Assembly: GCF_052857255.1 (NCBI RefSeq)
Contig: NC_135498.1
Span: 115,759,134 to 115,823,133 of the forward strand
DNA length: 64,000 nt
Source of the DNA: Amblyomma americanum
Taxonomy: Eukaryota > Arthropoda > Arachnida > Ixodida > Ixodidae
Direction: 5' to 3'
Shown here piece after piece: positions 1 through 9,105 of this stretch. Numbering within the stretch: position 1 is the stretch's first letter; every line of letters starts with the position of its first letter. The notes beneath the pieces were generated by a model. It saw only the letters and a program-made list of their open reading frames with translations. It was not told the origin of the DNA and did not search any database. Made by a program: the position numbers and the translations under genes.

Positions 1-41
1 AAATCAGTGATTTGAATTAAAGGCAGTTCTGTTTTGCGCAT

Positions 42-89
42 TCACGAATTCCAAGAATCTCTCGGGTCGCTTTCAATACCATTCCACCG
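42..89 (-). CDS. Possible terminal coding exon of the minus-strand membrane-protein gene
   Basis: On the minus strand an AG acceptor (CTGCAG, plus positions 90-95) is followed by 15 codons and a TGA (plus 42-44). The frame is phase 0, as the upstream exon at 803-904 requires, because that exon ends on a codon boundary. The peptide would be a short polar cytosolic tail (RWNGIESDPRDSWNS) after a membrane helix. The polypyrimidine tract is weak and no polyadenylation signal is seen before the window edge, so this is a tentative extension of the gene model only. Confidence 0.25.
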   Translation of the reverse strand, partial: RWNGIESDPRDSWNS

Positions 90-802
90 CTGCAGTTATT
101 CGCGGTTTAATCAATAGACTTTAATCTGAACACACCAGCCCTGTTATGCATGTGCAAGCAAGTCGACTTGCCGAAGCCTCTACTTTAGTAGGCGACTCCT
201 ACGCAAATATTTTGAGAATTTATTGGCTTCATGCGCGAGTGCCGAATTCTCACTTCGCATGGGATATTCACGCCAAACTTTGTTTCTTGTTATTGATCAC
301 GATAGTTGTTACGGGCTGAAATAAAACCTTACTTAGAGCAGATAATCACTGTGGTCCACAATAATGCTCGGCCAGAACTTCTATATTTTTGTACAAAGCA
401 TGAAACGAATTTCCCGCGTGATCTTCCTCTCTTCCAAATCGTCCCTTCCGGCATTCAGAAGGTGGGTTTGGTCAGGAAAGTGAACGAGAGCTCCCTGGGC
501 GCACGCGGATTCAAAGCGCCGTACCGGATGCCAGCGCGCAAGTCCCGGTCCCTTAGCCTACGCAGCAGTAGAAATTGCTGCTGGGAAGAGGTTCAGGTAG
601 CCACGCCACATGTGCAGTGAGGCTTTAATTCAGTGCGAGTACCTTCGAGGACGTTTCCTGGCGCATTTAGCTATCTCCAGCAAGCCGAAAGGTATGAGAA
701 ATGTCCGTGCGACTGCGGTCCGTGCACATTAGGAGACTTTTGTCACGTGCACTGTCACTTTTGCTATTGACGTAGCAGGTAGTATTTTCATGGAAAACTC
801 AC

Positions 803-904
803 GCTCTTCACGGCATTGTAGAGGTAGACTGCCGGTGCAAGGAACTCGAAGATGATGACGAACAGCTTTATGCTGACGGCCTGCCCCATCATTTTAAGTG
901 ACTT
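803..904 (-). CDS. Internal exon (34 codons) of an unrecognised multi-pass membrane protein
   Basis: On the minus strand a CTGCAG acceptor (plus 905-910) and a consensus GTGAGT donor (plus 797-802) bracket 102 nt that read as 34 sense codons in phase 0-0. The peptide begins KSLKMMGQAVSIKLFV and continues with a strongly hydrophobic stretch (about residues 10-29) ending YLYNAVKS, as expected for one transmembrane helix followed by a basic loop. The base composition is GC-richer than the flanking AT-rich DNA. Its phase joins the exon at 1897-1929 without a break. I do not recognise the family. The series of helix-per-exon units suggests a small tetraspan-like protein, but function is not assignable. 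The downstream donor implies at least one further exon nearer the window start. Confidence 0.5.
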
Positions 905-1896
905 CTGCAGGGTACCACCAGTACCAGGAAAAAAATAAACAACGCTATAGATGACCAGTCGTGAGACAATGTGTCTTCTCTAACACACCGATAATCTAAA
1001 TGGTGATGTTGGCTTTACGCGTTGGTACTACAGGTCTCAGGGTGTAGCTTCTTTACCACCGCCGCTCTATTCAGGTCAGTGGAGGGGTCGCTGGTGAAGG
1101 TTAGTGTAGTCATGGCCGGTCTGCCGCCGCCGCTACGGGAGCCCTGCCGGTGTGTGGTTAAACAGTGTAATGTAAAATTGGGCTTTGCAACTTCGGATGT
1201 AGAAAGTAAGCTCCGAAGGGAAATAAAATTCGGCCTAAATAATGTCTAATGAAAAAGTGTAAAACTAATTACGGCTTACAGTGTGTTGGGTAGTGATGAT
1301 ATTAATAATAATTATATCTGAATGCATGAAGGCAGATAGGATTTTAAGCTTTGTGCTCAGATGAATATCTTCTCCAACTACACTACAGTGTTCCCGTATG
1401 TAAGTGTATTTCGGTTTGAGTTACTGACGTGTATGTAAGAAACGCTGAAATTCAAAATCCAGCGGAAAAATTCATCAGAGGAGTGTTTTTATTTAGTTAT
1501 GAGGAGAAAAGAGAAACACTATAAAAACATAGTGCTGATAAAGTGTGCATTTAATGTCTACCACAAGGAAATTCGGCGCTACAAAACACAACCTGTTTAA
1601 CTTCTCTTTTTCTCGAAAAGGAAAGATATTTCTAGCAGTACAAAATATTGTGAAACAAAAAAAAATTATATGAAATAAACACCAAATACTTTAGAATTTA
1701 ATACACTTTCTAAATGAATGAATCAATGAGCTGTTTATTTATAAAGGGAGGCTCAAGGCCTTGAAAGTTTTATAAATGCATCTCTTGACATTCCGAGGTA
1801 TGTGTGTCTTCTGAATATTATGCTAAAATGAAGGCAATATGAGCGCTATCACAGATCGAGAGTCAGAGCAAACGCGCTAGAAAGCAGAGGACCTAC
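905..1896. other. Intron-like AT-rich interval, no gene seen
   Basis: About 1 kb of AT-rich sequence lies between two candidate exons. I see no open frame with family features, no tRNA and no clear repeat. It is best read as intron of the minus-strand gene. Confidence 0.4.
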
Positions 1897-1929
1897 CTCC
1901 GGAACGGCAGCATCCTGATTAGGTTCAAC
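1897..1929 (-). CDS. 33-nt micro-exon candidate of the membrane-protein gene
   Basis: Minus-strand acceptor (ATACCGCAG) and donor (GTAGGT, plus 1891-1896) enclose exactly 11 codons, VEPNQDAAVPE. The exon is phase 0 at both ends, matching the ends of the 4814-4905 exon (which finishes on a codon boundary) and the 803-904 exon (which starts on one). The polar, acidic peptide would form a short loop between two membrane helices. Such a short exon could arise by chance; the support is the double phase match and the good splice sites on both sides. Confidence 0.4.
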
Positions 1930-2385
1930 CTGCGGTATCTTCTATAAAATGACCGTAAAGAGAATAATTTGTGAGACGTTAGTTTCCGTGACCAGCTGCT
2001 TAATTCGAGCTAAAACTCAAAGCCGGCGAAAGAAGTTAACTGTTCCGGTAGAGCACTCATTACAAAGAAAATGGACGGCTGTAATGACAATGACAGTGAT
2101 GGCTGAAGTGGTCGTATGTATTAAGAGCCGATGAAGCTTCGTCAATTAAAAATTAGGTGTTTGACTAAGCAAGAGGGTGGGTGTGAAATTCCATAACATC
2201 AGTAACACGCAGACTGCCTGTCGGCTACTTCTTAAAACCACACCTTACATTAAGGTACCAGCCACTGTACTTGAATCTTTGCTTTCTCAAACGCAGCATA
2301 CAGCATACGTATGCACACGCTGATGTGAGTGGAAAGGAGCGCCCTCAAAGTGTAGGCCGAAAACTCCAGTCGGGTTCCCTGTGAA
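1930..2385. other. Intronic interval, nothing recognised
   Basis: There is no coding signal, RNA gene or repeat that I can support between the micro-exon and the first SINE. Confidence 0.35.
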
Positions 2386-2812
2386 CCCACCGCGGTGGCT
2401 CAGCGGTTAACTCGCTCAACTGATCCGGAGTACCCGGGTCCGAACCCAACGGCGGCGGCAGCGTTTCCATCGAGGTGAAACGCAAAAGGCGCCCGTGTAC
2501 TGTGCGATGCCAGTGCAGGTTAAATATTGGTTGGTTGGTTGGTTTTTGGGTAAAGGAAATGGCGCAGTATCTGTCTCACATATCGGCGGACACCTGAACC
2601 ACGCCGTAAGAGAAGGGATAAAGGAGGGAGTGAAAGAAGAAAGGGAAAAAGATCCCCGGGTGGTCGAAATTATTCCGGAGCTATCCACTACGACACCTCT
2701 TTCTTCCTTTCTTCTTTCACTCCCTCGTTTATCCCTTCCCTTACGGCGTTGTTTGAGTGTCCACCGAGATAGGTGAGACACTGCGTCATTTCCTTTCCTC
2801 AAATACCAATTT
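2386..2812 (+). mobile_element. Ruka-type tRNA-derived SINE, copy 1, with an antisense tail inserted
   Basis: The head has a tRNA-like pol III promoter: an A-box region (GGTGGCTCAGCGGTTAACTC) at about 2393-2412 and a B box (GGTCCGAACCC) near 2437-2447. It continues with the family body ending in TGCCAGTGCAGGTTAAA at 2524. The body is then interrupted and resumes at 2650 with GATCCCC, running on to the ACCAATTTTCATT tail near 2812. The interruption (2525-2649) is an antisense copy of a SINE tail. Comparison with the 2828 and 34158 copies shows that the uninterrupted body reads straight from GTTA(A)A into GATCCCC. The match to tick Ruka is from memory of its general architecture and wording. 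Confidence 0.8.
2525..2649 (-). repeat. Antisense SINE-tail insertion making a ~110-bp inverted repeat with 2700-2810
   Basis: Starting with (TTGG)n, this segment reads as the reverse complement of the SINE tail found at about 2695-2810: the CTTACGGCG, CCGAGATA and TCCTTT landmarks appear in reverse order and complemented. The transcript of this copy could fold into a long hairpin of roughly 110-bp arms. It is most simply a 5'-truncated SINE inserted tail-first into an older one. Confidence 0.7.
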
Positions 2813-2827
2813 TCATTCAGTTTTCTA

Positions 2828-3126
2828 CCCGCCGATGTGGCTTAGTGGTTAGGGCGCCCGACTACTGATCCGGAGTTCTCGGGCTCGAACCCGACCGCGG
2901 TGGCTGCGGTTTTATGGAGGAAAAACGCTAAGGCGCCCGTGTGCTGTGCGATGTCAGTGCACGTTAGATCCCCAGGTGGTCGAAATTATTCCGGAGCCCT
3001 CAACTACAGCACCCCTTTCTTCCTTTCTTCTTTCACTCCCTCCTTTATCCCTTTCCTTACGGCGCGGTTCAGGTGTCCAACGATATATGAGACATACTGC
3101 GCCATTTCCTTTCCCTAAAAACCAAT
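2828..3126 (+). mobile_element. Ruka-type tRNA-derived SINE, copy 2, full length
   Basis: Starts CCCGCCG, with an A-box region (TGGCTTAGTGGTTAGGGC) near 2838-2855 and a B box (GGCTCGAACCC) at about 2882-2892. It continues with GGAGGAAAAACGCTAAGG, the GTGGTCGAAATTATTCCGGA block and the pyrimidine-rich CTTCCTTTCTTC region, and ends AAAAACCAATG before an (ATT)n tail. Length is about 300 bp. Body and tail order agree with the copy at 34158. No coding capacity is expected; mobilisation would depend on LINE machinery in trans. Confidence 0.85.
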
Positions 3127-3127
3127 G

Positions 3128-3217
<90 letters not shown>

Positions 3218-3228
3218 GTTATTATTCA
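3127..3228. repeat. (ATT)n microsatellite forming the SINE tail
   Basis: About 34 units of ATT with two interruptions (an AAT near 3184 and a GTT near 3218) directly follow the SINE body, so this is an expanded 3' tail rather than an independent microsatellite. Confidence 0.95.
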
Positions 3229-3833
3229 ATTTTTCTCCCTGTGATGATTGTGCCGATATTCCCACCGTGCTTCACTTCTTTCTTCATATTTGACATGCTG
3301 CGCCTAGCTCGAGATCGCTACCGTTCACCCTGCTCATCTCTTATCAGGGTTTAGCAAAAAAAAAAGCTTGCAGGACCGTGGCGTCTACTTTGTAACAAGC
3401 GATTCAGCGACAGCTGTTTGCTGTGGTAGATGCGCCTGTCACCGCGATAGGAAAGTGGCTCCCTGTGAGTGCAGAGGAAAGACCGGCTCAAATAATAGTT
3501 CGCAGCGCAGCTCTGAGAGGGCGCCACTTCACCTTGCTCAATATATGCTTTTCGTGTTATAACGACAGTGCCGGAGAATCGAGAAGCGTGCCCTTAACAC
3601 TTCTCCCTGTAGAAGGCATCATGGCGCTATTCGCGTTCGCTAAAGACAGAGTTAAATATATATGTCAAAGCCAAGTGCGAAGTAAAACACAACCCTGTTA
3701 TACTTTGTCACTGTAAATCGATTTATATGTTATGGCTAAGTACGTAAACGAGCGTCATGGAAACCAATTGCTAATAATGCGGTAGCATTTTAAGTTTCAT
3801 AGGACCAAAATGCGTCTTCACTGATAAAACTCG
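3229..3833. other. Non-coding interval
   Basis: I see no gene, RNA or repeat that I can support. Open frames here lack recognisable motifs and conflict with the intron model. Confidence 0.3.
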
Positions 3834-3959
3834 CCCATTGGCTGGAAGGAAGTGATGTTACCAGACCCAAGCGTTCCCATTGGCTCGAGGGCAGTGACGT
3901 CTCCAGATAGGAGCATTCCCATTGCCTGGAGGTAACTTATGTCACCATTTCGTAAATCA
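3834..3959. repeat. Three-unit 42-bp tandem repeat with CCAAT-type and TGACGT-like motifs
   Basis: Units begin at 3834, 3876 and 3918, each starting CCCATTGNCTNGA and carrying ATTGG (inverted CCAAT, changed to ATTGC in the third) plus a degenerate TGATGT/TGACGT/TTATGT half-CRE about 20 nt later. The period is exactly 42 nt for both intervals, although the units have diverged in the spacers. Confidence 0.75.
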
Positions 3960-3971
3960 TGTCTTCGGACC

Positions 3972-3991
3972 GGACGTGACGTCACTTCCGG
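3972..3991. promoter_or_regulatory. Full CRE (TGACGTCA) abutting an ETS-like CTTCCGG
   Basis: A palindromic TGACGTCA at 3977-3984 is followed directly by ACTTCCGG at 3984-3991, immediately downstream of the tandem repeat with its half-CREs. These are known metazoan CREB/ATF and ETS consensus sequences. The site lies in a presumed intron. Regulatory activity is inference. Confidence 0.4.
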
Positions 3992-4813
3992 CAAAGGCAT
4001 CAACAGCTGGTAATGGTATCGCATTGCCAACACACAATGAAGTTTGGGTTTTGGGTTTAGTAGCGCGTAAGTATCTAGGCTATCATGTGCTAAGCTGAAG
4101 GCATAGAAAAAATTGTTTTCTGCACAGTTTTAAAAAATGTGAAAAGAACAACAGTGATGTAGAGGGCCTAAGAAAATCTCTCTACCTGGTAATGACATAT
4201 AAAACGCGGTTTTAGAAATGGCTATTAGTACAAGCTTTTAAGAAGGTCGGGTAACTTCAGCGTCCATCCTTGCCTGGCAAAGATGTCGAAGCTCCTAAGG
4301 AACCAAATAAAGGCATCAGCCTTCTTTTCGGGAATGGGAAAGAGGCTGTGATGTATCACAAAAGCGGAGCATTTGAGAGTTTCCGAAGAAAACGTGCTTG
4401 TCCTAAAAAGCTAAAGACATGAGGCATGTCAGCAATTTCATTATCACCTAAGGGTAACGCTGAGTGAAACGGGATGTATTCATTATAAATTGAGTAAGGT
4501 ACTTTTCCTTAGTAGTTTGAGTTTTGGGCTTGCGAACAAAATATTGTTTAGTTCGAGCTCGTCTCTACATCTTTCACAAAGAGGCTTGTCTTGTTTCGTC
4601 AGTAAGAAGTTTTGTGTCACGTGTCTTTGTCCTATGCGAAGACGACATAATATACTTCAATGAAACATTCTGGTGTCTACATGACTTCCATTCTCCCAAG
4701 GTGGGCTTTTCGAAGTGCAGTTTGTTGTTCAGTTCATTACCCCAATCCCTCTGCCACATAACAAAATTAGGTGCCCCTGAATAACGTATCACAAAAGGAA
4801 TCGTAAAACGTAC
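3992..4813. other. Intron-like interval
   Basis: AT-rich sequence between the CRE cluster and the exon at 4814. No supported feature. Confidence 0.3.
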
Positions 4814-4905
4814 CCCGTAGTTGACAGCCTTCAGCATCATAATATTGGCGGCCAGGCTTACTCCGGAAACCATAAAGGCGAGCAGGTCGTAGATCTCGCC
4901 GTAGG
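4814..4905 (-). CDS. Internal exon of the minus-strand multi-pass membrane-protein gene
   Basis: On the minus strand a pyrimidine-containing acceptor (GCTCTCCACAG) and a GTACGT donor (plus 4808-4813) enclose 92 nt: two nucleotides completing a split codon, then exactly 30 codons. The peptide YGEIYDLLAFMVSGVSLAAN followed by IMMLKAVNYG is hydrophobic with a transmembrane profile. The split codon needs one upstream nucleotide, which the exon at 7142-7199 supplies (58 nt = 19 codons + 1). The 3' end is phase 0, as the 1897-1929 and 803-904 exons require. Consistent phases across four independently chosen exons is the main support. The family is not recognised. Confidence 0.55.
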
Positions 4906-7141
4906 CTGTGGAGAGCAAGCTTGTATTATTTCGTAGGCACCGTATACTGCCGTTATAATAGCGCTTCATTACCGCAAAGTAAGTGAACCTTCCGTGAGAA
5001 CGCAAGATTGCGTTAATGAATCAGCCGCCGTAATCTCCAACAAGTTCGCATATTATAACAATGAGTGAATTAACGATGACTTGCCTATCATACTCAAAGA
5101 CCGGAATATGATAAATAAAACGGCTGCTCTCATTTTACGTCTTCCCTTTAGGGCAGTCTTCGATACATAGCAAACTTGTTGCAATAGAGGTTCTCAAAGG
5201 GTTCTGCGTCCTAGATCAAAGAATTTTATGGGGCAAACGCAGTCGGAAGTTCCACCGTTCAGTTGAAAGATGGGAATGCACTGTTTTCGGAAAGCGCATT
5301 ACTTTTTGGCATATTGAACGCCCACATTAGAGGCAATATACTGAAGTAGACGGTGGACTAGCGCGTGCATTTGGCAGGGTTAGCCTCACTGTGTTCGGTG
5401 TCCTTGAACTGCTCTGAGTGGGATTAGTAAGAGACAAGCACCACCGCGGCAGCGGACTTCTCCTTTTGCTCACTAGAGCTCTGAGTCAGCATCACGGTGT
5501 AAGAATATTCTTAAACCGAGGTCAGCATCTATGAAATGACAGTGTGATGAGGAGGAGCTGAAAATAGCGTACCAGAAGGGCACAGAAAGAAATCGAAGGC
5601 TAAAGACAGAACGATGCTCCCTCGAAATAATTCTCTCGACAGTCTGCAAAGAATCTGCAGACAATTCGTAGGCTTTTTCTAAACTTTGTGAGAAATTGAC
5701 GGCATTGTATTACCACAAGGACCAAGCGTGGGACGTTAAATAGACTGGGAACTCAACGGCCGTCATTTTTCTTCTTTTATGCTGGAGAATAAAAGAATCC
5801 CAAAACATTATTTCTGTTTAAGGCGTATATTTTCGTGTCAGAAAATCGTGGGTATTCAAGAAAATAAAAACTGGCGGGAACACATAAGATCCGGCTTAAG
5901 GGTGTGACGTGACAGCATTATTAGGTTTAATGCCCATATGTGCGGAATTTTTCATTCTTCACTCTACATTCATAGATCACGGGTAGTCCTCATACTACTC
6001 CTGGCGCAAGGATGCAGCGATTAAGCGATGCACCACTGTGCAGGAAAGAGGCTGCTTCAAACACAGCCACCGGTGGCGTTTGTGAGACCCAGGTTGTCTC
6101 CTCGAGCATCCTATCGCGATCTTCCGCTCACGCCGATGACGCCGGGTGTTCCAATAAACGGAGCCCTTGCCTGTATTGCGTCAATTCTTACTGGGATTCT
6201 TGAGCAGCCCAATCAAAGATGCGAAACGTGAGGTCACAATATCGTTGGCCGAAATTCTTACGGCCGCCTCTGACGACACTGGCACTCTAGTCATTTCGCG
6301 TTTGCTTTTTTTTTTCAGTTCAGAATTGCATCTCTTTGAGATTGCTTGTGACATTTTCACCAGCTTTAGCGTCTGGTCATTGTAAGAATCGTCTTTTCCA
6401 TCTGCACTGCCGAGCTTACCTCGATGACCACGCCCAAGCTCACTACAGATAACAGCAAAGACACACCCTGTATTTAAGAACATACGCTGCATTTATGACC
6501 GCGTAAAACACAAGTTTCGTAGATAGGATGAAAGGTAATCGATTTTATCCAGATGACATAGGAACGAGAGGAACATGAAGTGGTAGATAGAAGGAAGAAG
6601 GTAGTCTGGTCAGAATGCTGGGGCTTCTAAGGACAATCTGAGGAATGCATTACCTCACCACTTACATCGAGCGTTTTGCAGAAAGAGTGATCTCGAGGTC
6701 TTTGATCCTCTCAAAAAGGGCTACAGCTGTATTTTAAGGGACCTTTTTTTTCGTAATCTTTTTTCTCCTCTGCCTATATCGTCCCGCCCGCCTTTGATTA
6801 CAGAACAGGCGAACGAAACTCATTTCTCGCTAGAAACGTAGACCGTACCGGCGGCATTTGCCGACCGGTCAATGAATATTCAAACAATCGATCAGAATGG
6901 GCTTGATAAAGTCCTGCCTCAAAATAACTAATAATGCATAACATGTTTTTTTTCTGACTGAGCAAATTGAAAAAAAAAGCAAGAATCGAGAAATGAACCG
7001 TTACCAAAATACGGCCCCTGTTTTTGTTGCAGTCTAGGCCCACTTTCAATGTTGTGTATAGTGAGTTCCTTGAACAACGCCACAACTTTCAAATGCAGAG
7101 AACGGAGCAAGGGGATAATTCAACAGAGAGGATGTACTCAC
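4906..7141. other. Intron-like interval
   Basis: About 2.2 kb without a confident feature. A 48-nt minus-strand open stretch near 6418-6465 has plausible splice borders but its membrane-like frame is out of phase with its neighbours. A tRNA-like patch near 6005-6160 (GGTGGCGTTTGTGAGACCCAGG) may be an old SINE. Confidence 0.3.
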
Positions 7142-7199
7142 GCACTATCTCTGTGGTAAGGTCCAGAAGCGAAATGAGTGCATACATGATGTCTAGTCC
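7142..7199 (-). CDS. Upstream exon of the membrane-protein gene
   Basis: Minus-strand acceptor (GACACTTACAG, plus 7200-7210) and GTGAGT donor (plus 7136-7141) bound 58 nt encoding GLDIMYALISLLDLTTEIV plus one nucleotide of a split codon that the exon at 4814-4905 completes. The peptide looks like a membrane helix. The splice sites are the strongest of the set. Exons further upstream (plus coordinates above 7200) were looked for but none could be supported, so the start codon is unknown. Confidence 0.5.
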
Positions 7200-7499
7200 C
7201 TGTAAGTGTCAAAGCCAAAGTCGAGCAAAATGGATTAAAAAGTGAGAAGTGTCATTGCGCATGCAGTTCACTGCAAGCGTGATCAGGCATGATGTGATAG
7301 TTGTAACTTTAGCTTATGGCACCTCCGTACACTGAGCGCCCCTGCGGAGCTTCATACACGAGGTACTTAAAATGCAGTTTTTTTCTTATAAATGGAAGTT
7401 ACTTTAGCTGACAATGAAGCGCAGTGGTGTGACAACGCAGTACCCGTCGAATAAAGGTTTCTTAAACAAAGCGTCCCTATAATTGTGAAATCTCAGCAC

Positions 7500-7700
7500 G
7501 ACATGGTGCATAAAGTGGCTTGGGTTGTTCGCCACGTCTTCGGGAGGTGCGGGGTTCGAAGCACCGCCGGACACCCACCGGTAACAAGAAGAGGGTGCAA
7601 GCGGCCGCCTCCACCCGACCTCCGGCACTATCTTGGTGCGCGCTAGGGTAGCTAGCGCTGTTACAAAAAAAAAGAAGGGGGGGGGGGAAGAAGAACGAAC
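7500..7700 (-). repeat. Old dispersed (SINE-like) repeat ending in A/G-rich tract
   Basis: Contains GGGGTTCGAAGC, which resembles a pol III B box, then CACCCACCGGTAACAAG and GCCTCCACCCGACCTCC, before a poly-A/poly-G run at 7664-7687. The GTCGGGTGGAGGC block recurs inverted at about 13111-13124, indicating a dispersed repeat. Family and orientation are uncertain. Confidence 0.35.
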
Positions 7701-8987
7701 AGCATACGACTGCACGTACGATTGAAATCGAGAAACCAGAATGCCTTTCGCGCAAATTCAACCAGCTTGAAACAAACCTATTCCGAGTGGGTGAACGCCG
7801 ATTTAGGCGATGACTTTTGTGTCGTATTATTATCCATACGCGTTGCTGTCACAGACTCTGCCTTATTGTTTTGCGCTATGGCTGAGGTTTTAGCAGCGCA
7901 GTCCAACCGGCTGGATGGTCTCGCTGCGCTTTCTCTGTCGACAGCCAGAGGAACAAAAACTGCCGTGCAAGACAAATGCTTACCGCCCAGACGTAACATA
8001 TTACAGACACGGTGACGATGGTGACCATTTTGCTTGTACTAGTTCCTTCGTCTTCGTCTTCCTTCGATGCTGCATAATACCTTGCGGGCGGCCGAAGAGC
8101 GCTATGGCATTCAAATAAATACTACGGCGATTTTCGTGTTTTATTTTCGGGGTGTTTCACTTAAGTCAATCACACACGCACGCAAAACTATGAGCAGCAC
8201 AGTTTGTTTAACTGGCTGCTCTACATTCCAGATCAAGAATTATCTTTATCAAACTATCACTATTTGCTTTCCATCAGCAAGCACTTCCACGGGCTTCTGG
8301 CTAATATACACCTCGGTCAAGTCGGCATTCGGCACTAACCGAACAGCGCAGGTCTAAACTGTTCATACTACGAGGCCTATCGGTTTCTTTCCCGTGCGTG
8401 TTTACCGACAAAAGTTTTCGCGCCAGCAGTCGGCTGCGACGTTAAAGCTGCCATTAACTGCCTCTCAAGCAATTTATCCCTATTAAGGCCAATTCACACA
8501 ACGGACCTTCGTCCGCGCACCAGGCATCACTTGGCGTTCCACTTCCGCTCAGTGAGACTCGCGCCTGGCCCACATAGGGATAAAGAGCGCATGTTTGATC
8601 TGCTTCTTGCCGCTCTTCCGACCTTCACCTTTCGCACATAGCGGTTAGCGGTTTAGGCGTGCCCATGGTCATTCTTCATGCTGGTTTACCGACAATGTCG
8701 GCCAGGAGTGAGGCAGGCTGACCAGAGCTGGGACGTCGCGTGACGCTTGGTCCGCGAGCCAAAGTTCCAATCTGAATTTAACGAACGCGTAGTTCGGGGC
8801 TCAGAGCTATGCTTTGCGCATGCATTGTGCGAAGGCAGATGGCTCGAAGACCCTCTTATAGTTTGTTACATCATAATAATACTGCAGCTGCAAACAGCAG
8901 ATTGTTTCAACACCAGCCAGTCATTAATTGATGATGCACATTCGTTGATGGGATACGCATTTGCGCGCGGTTGAAGAACGGCAGATT
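7701..8987. other. Non-coding interval, nothing recognised
   Basis: No homology-bearing open frame, RNA gene or clear repeat up to the Penelope-like element. Confidence 0.3.
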
Positions 8988-9105
8988 GGGCGAGTTGGAA
9001 ATGCTCCATAATATTAAAGCAGCGCTAAGCATAAAGGACCAGGAACGAAGGGAACACACACAACGGCGCTGATCTTACAAATAAATTTTATTTGAAGTAA
9101 GCACG

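Noticed and set aside
2954..3265. Minus-strand frame encoding a poly-Asn protein
   Set aside because: It is a translation of the (ATT)n microsatellite and SINE sequence.
4574..5005. 143-codon minus-strand frame read as one gene
   Set aside because: Only the 92-nt central part has coding character and good splice sites; the remainder is AT-rich intron-like sequence.
5473..5690. Possible additional exon with a hydrophobic stretch on the minus strand
   Set aside because: Splice sites are weak and it is not needed to keep phase.
6005..6160. tRNA-like sequence
   Set aside because: The B-box resemblance is weak and no cloverleaf can be drawn; at most an old SINE scar.
6418..6465. 48-nt minus-strand stretch with plausible splice borders and a membrane-like frame
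   Set aside because: The hydrophobic frame is out of phase with the flanking candidate exons, and the in-phase frame is not membrane-like; the 7142 exon joins the 4814 exon directly.
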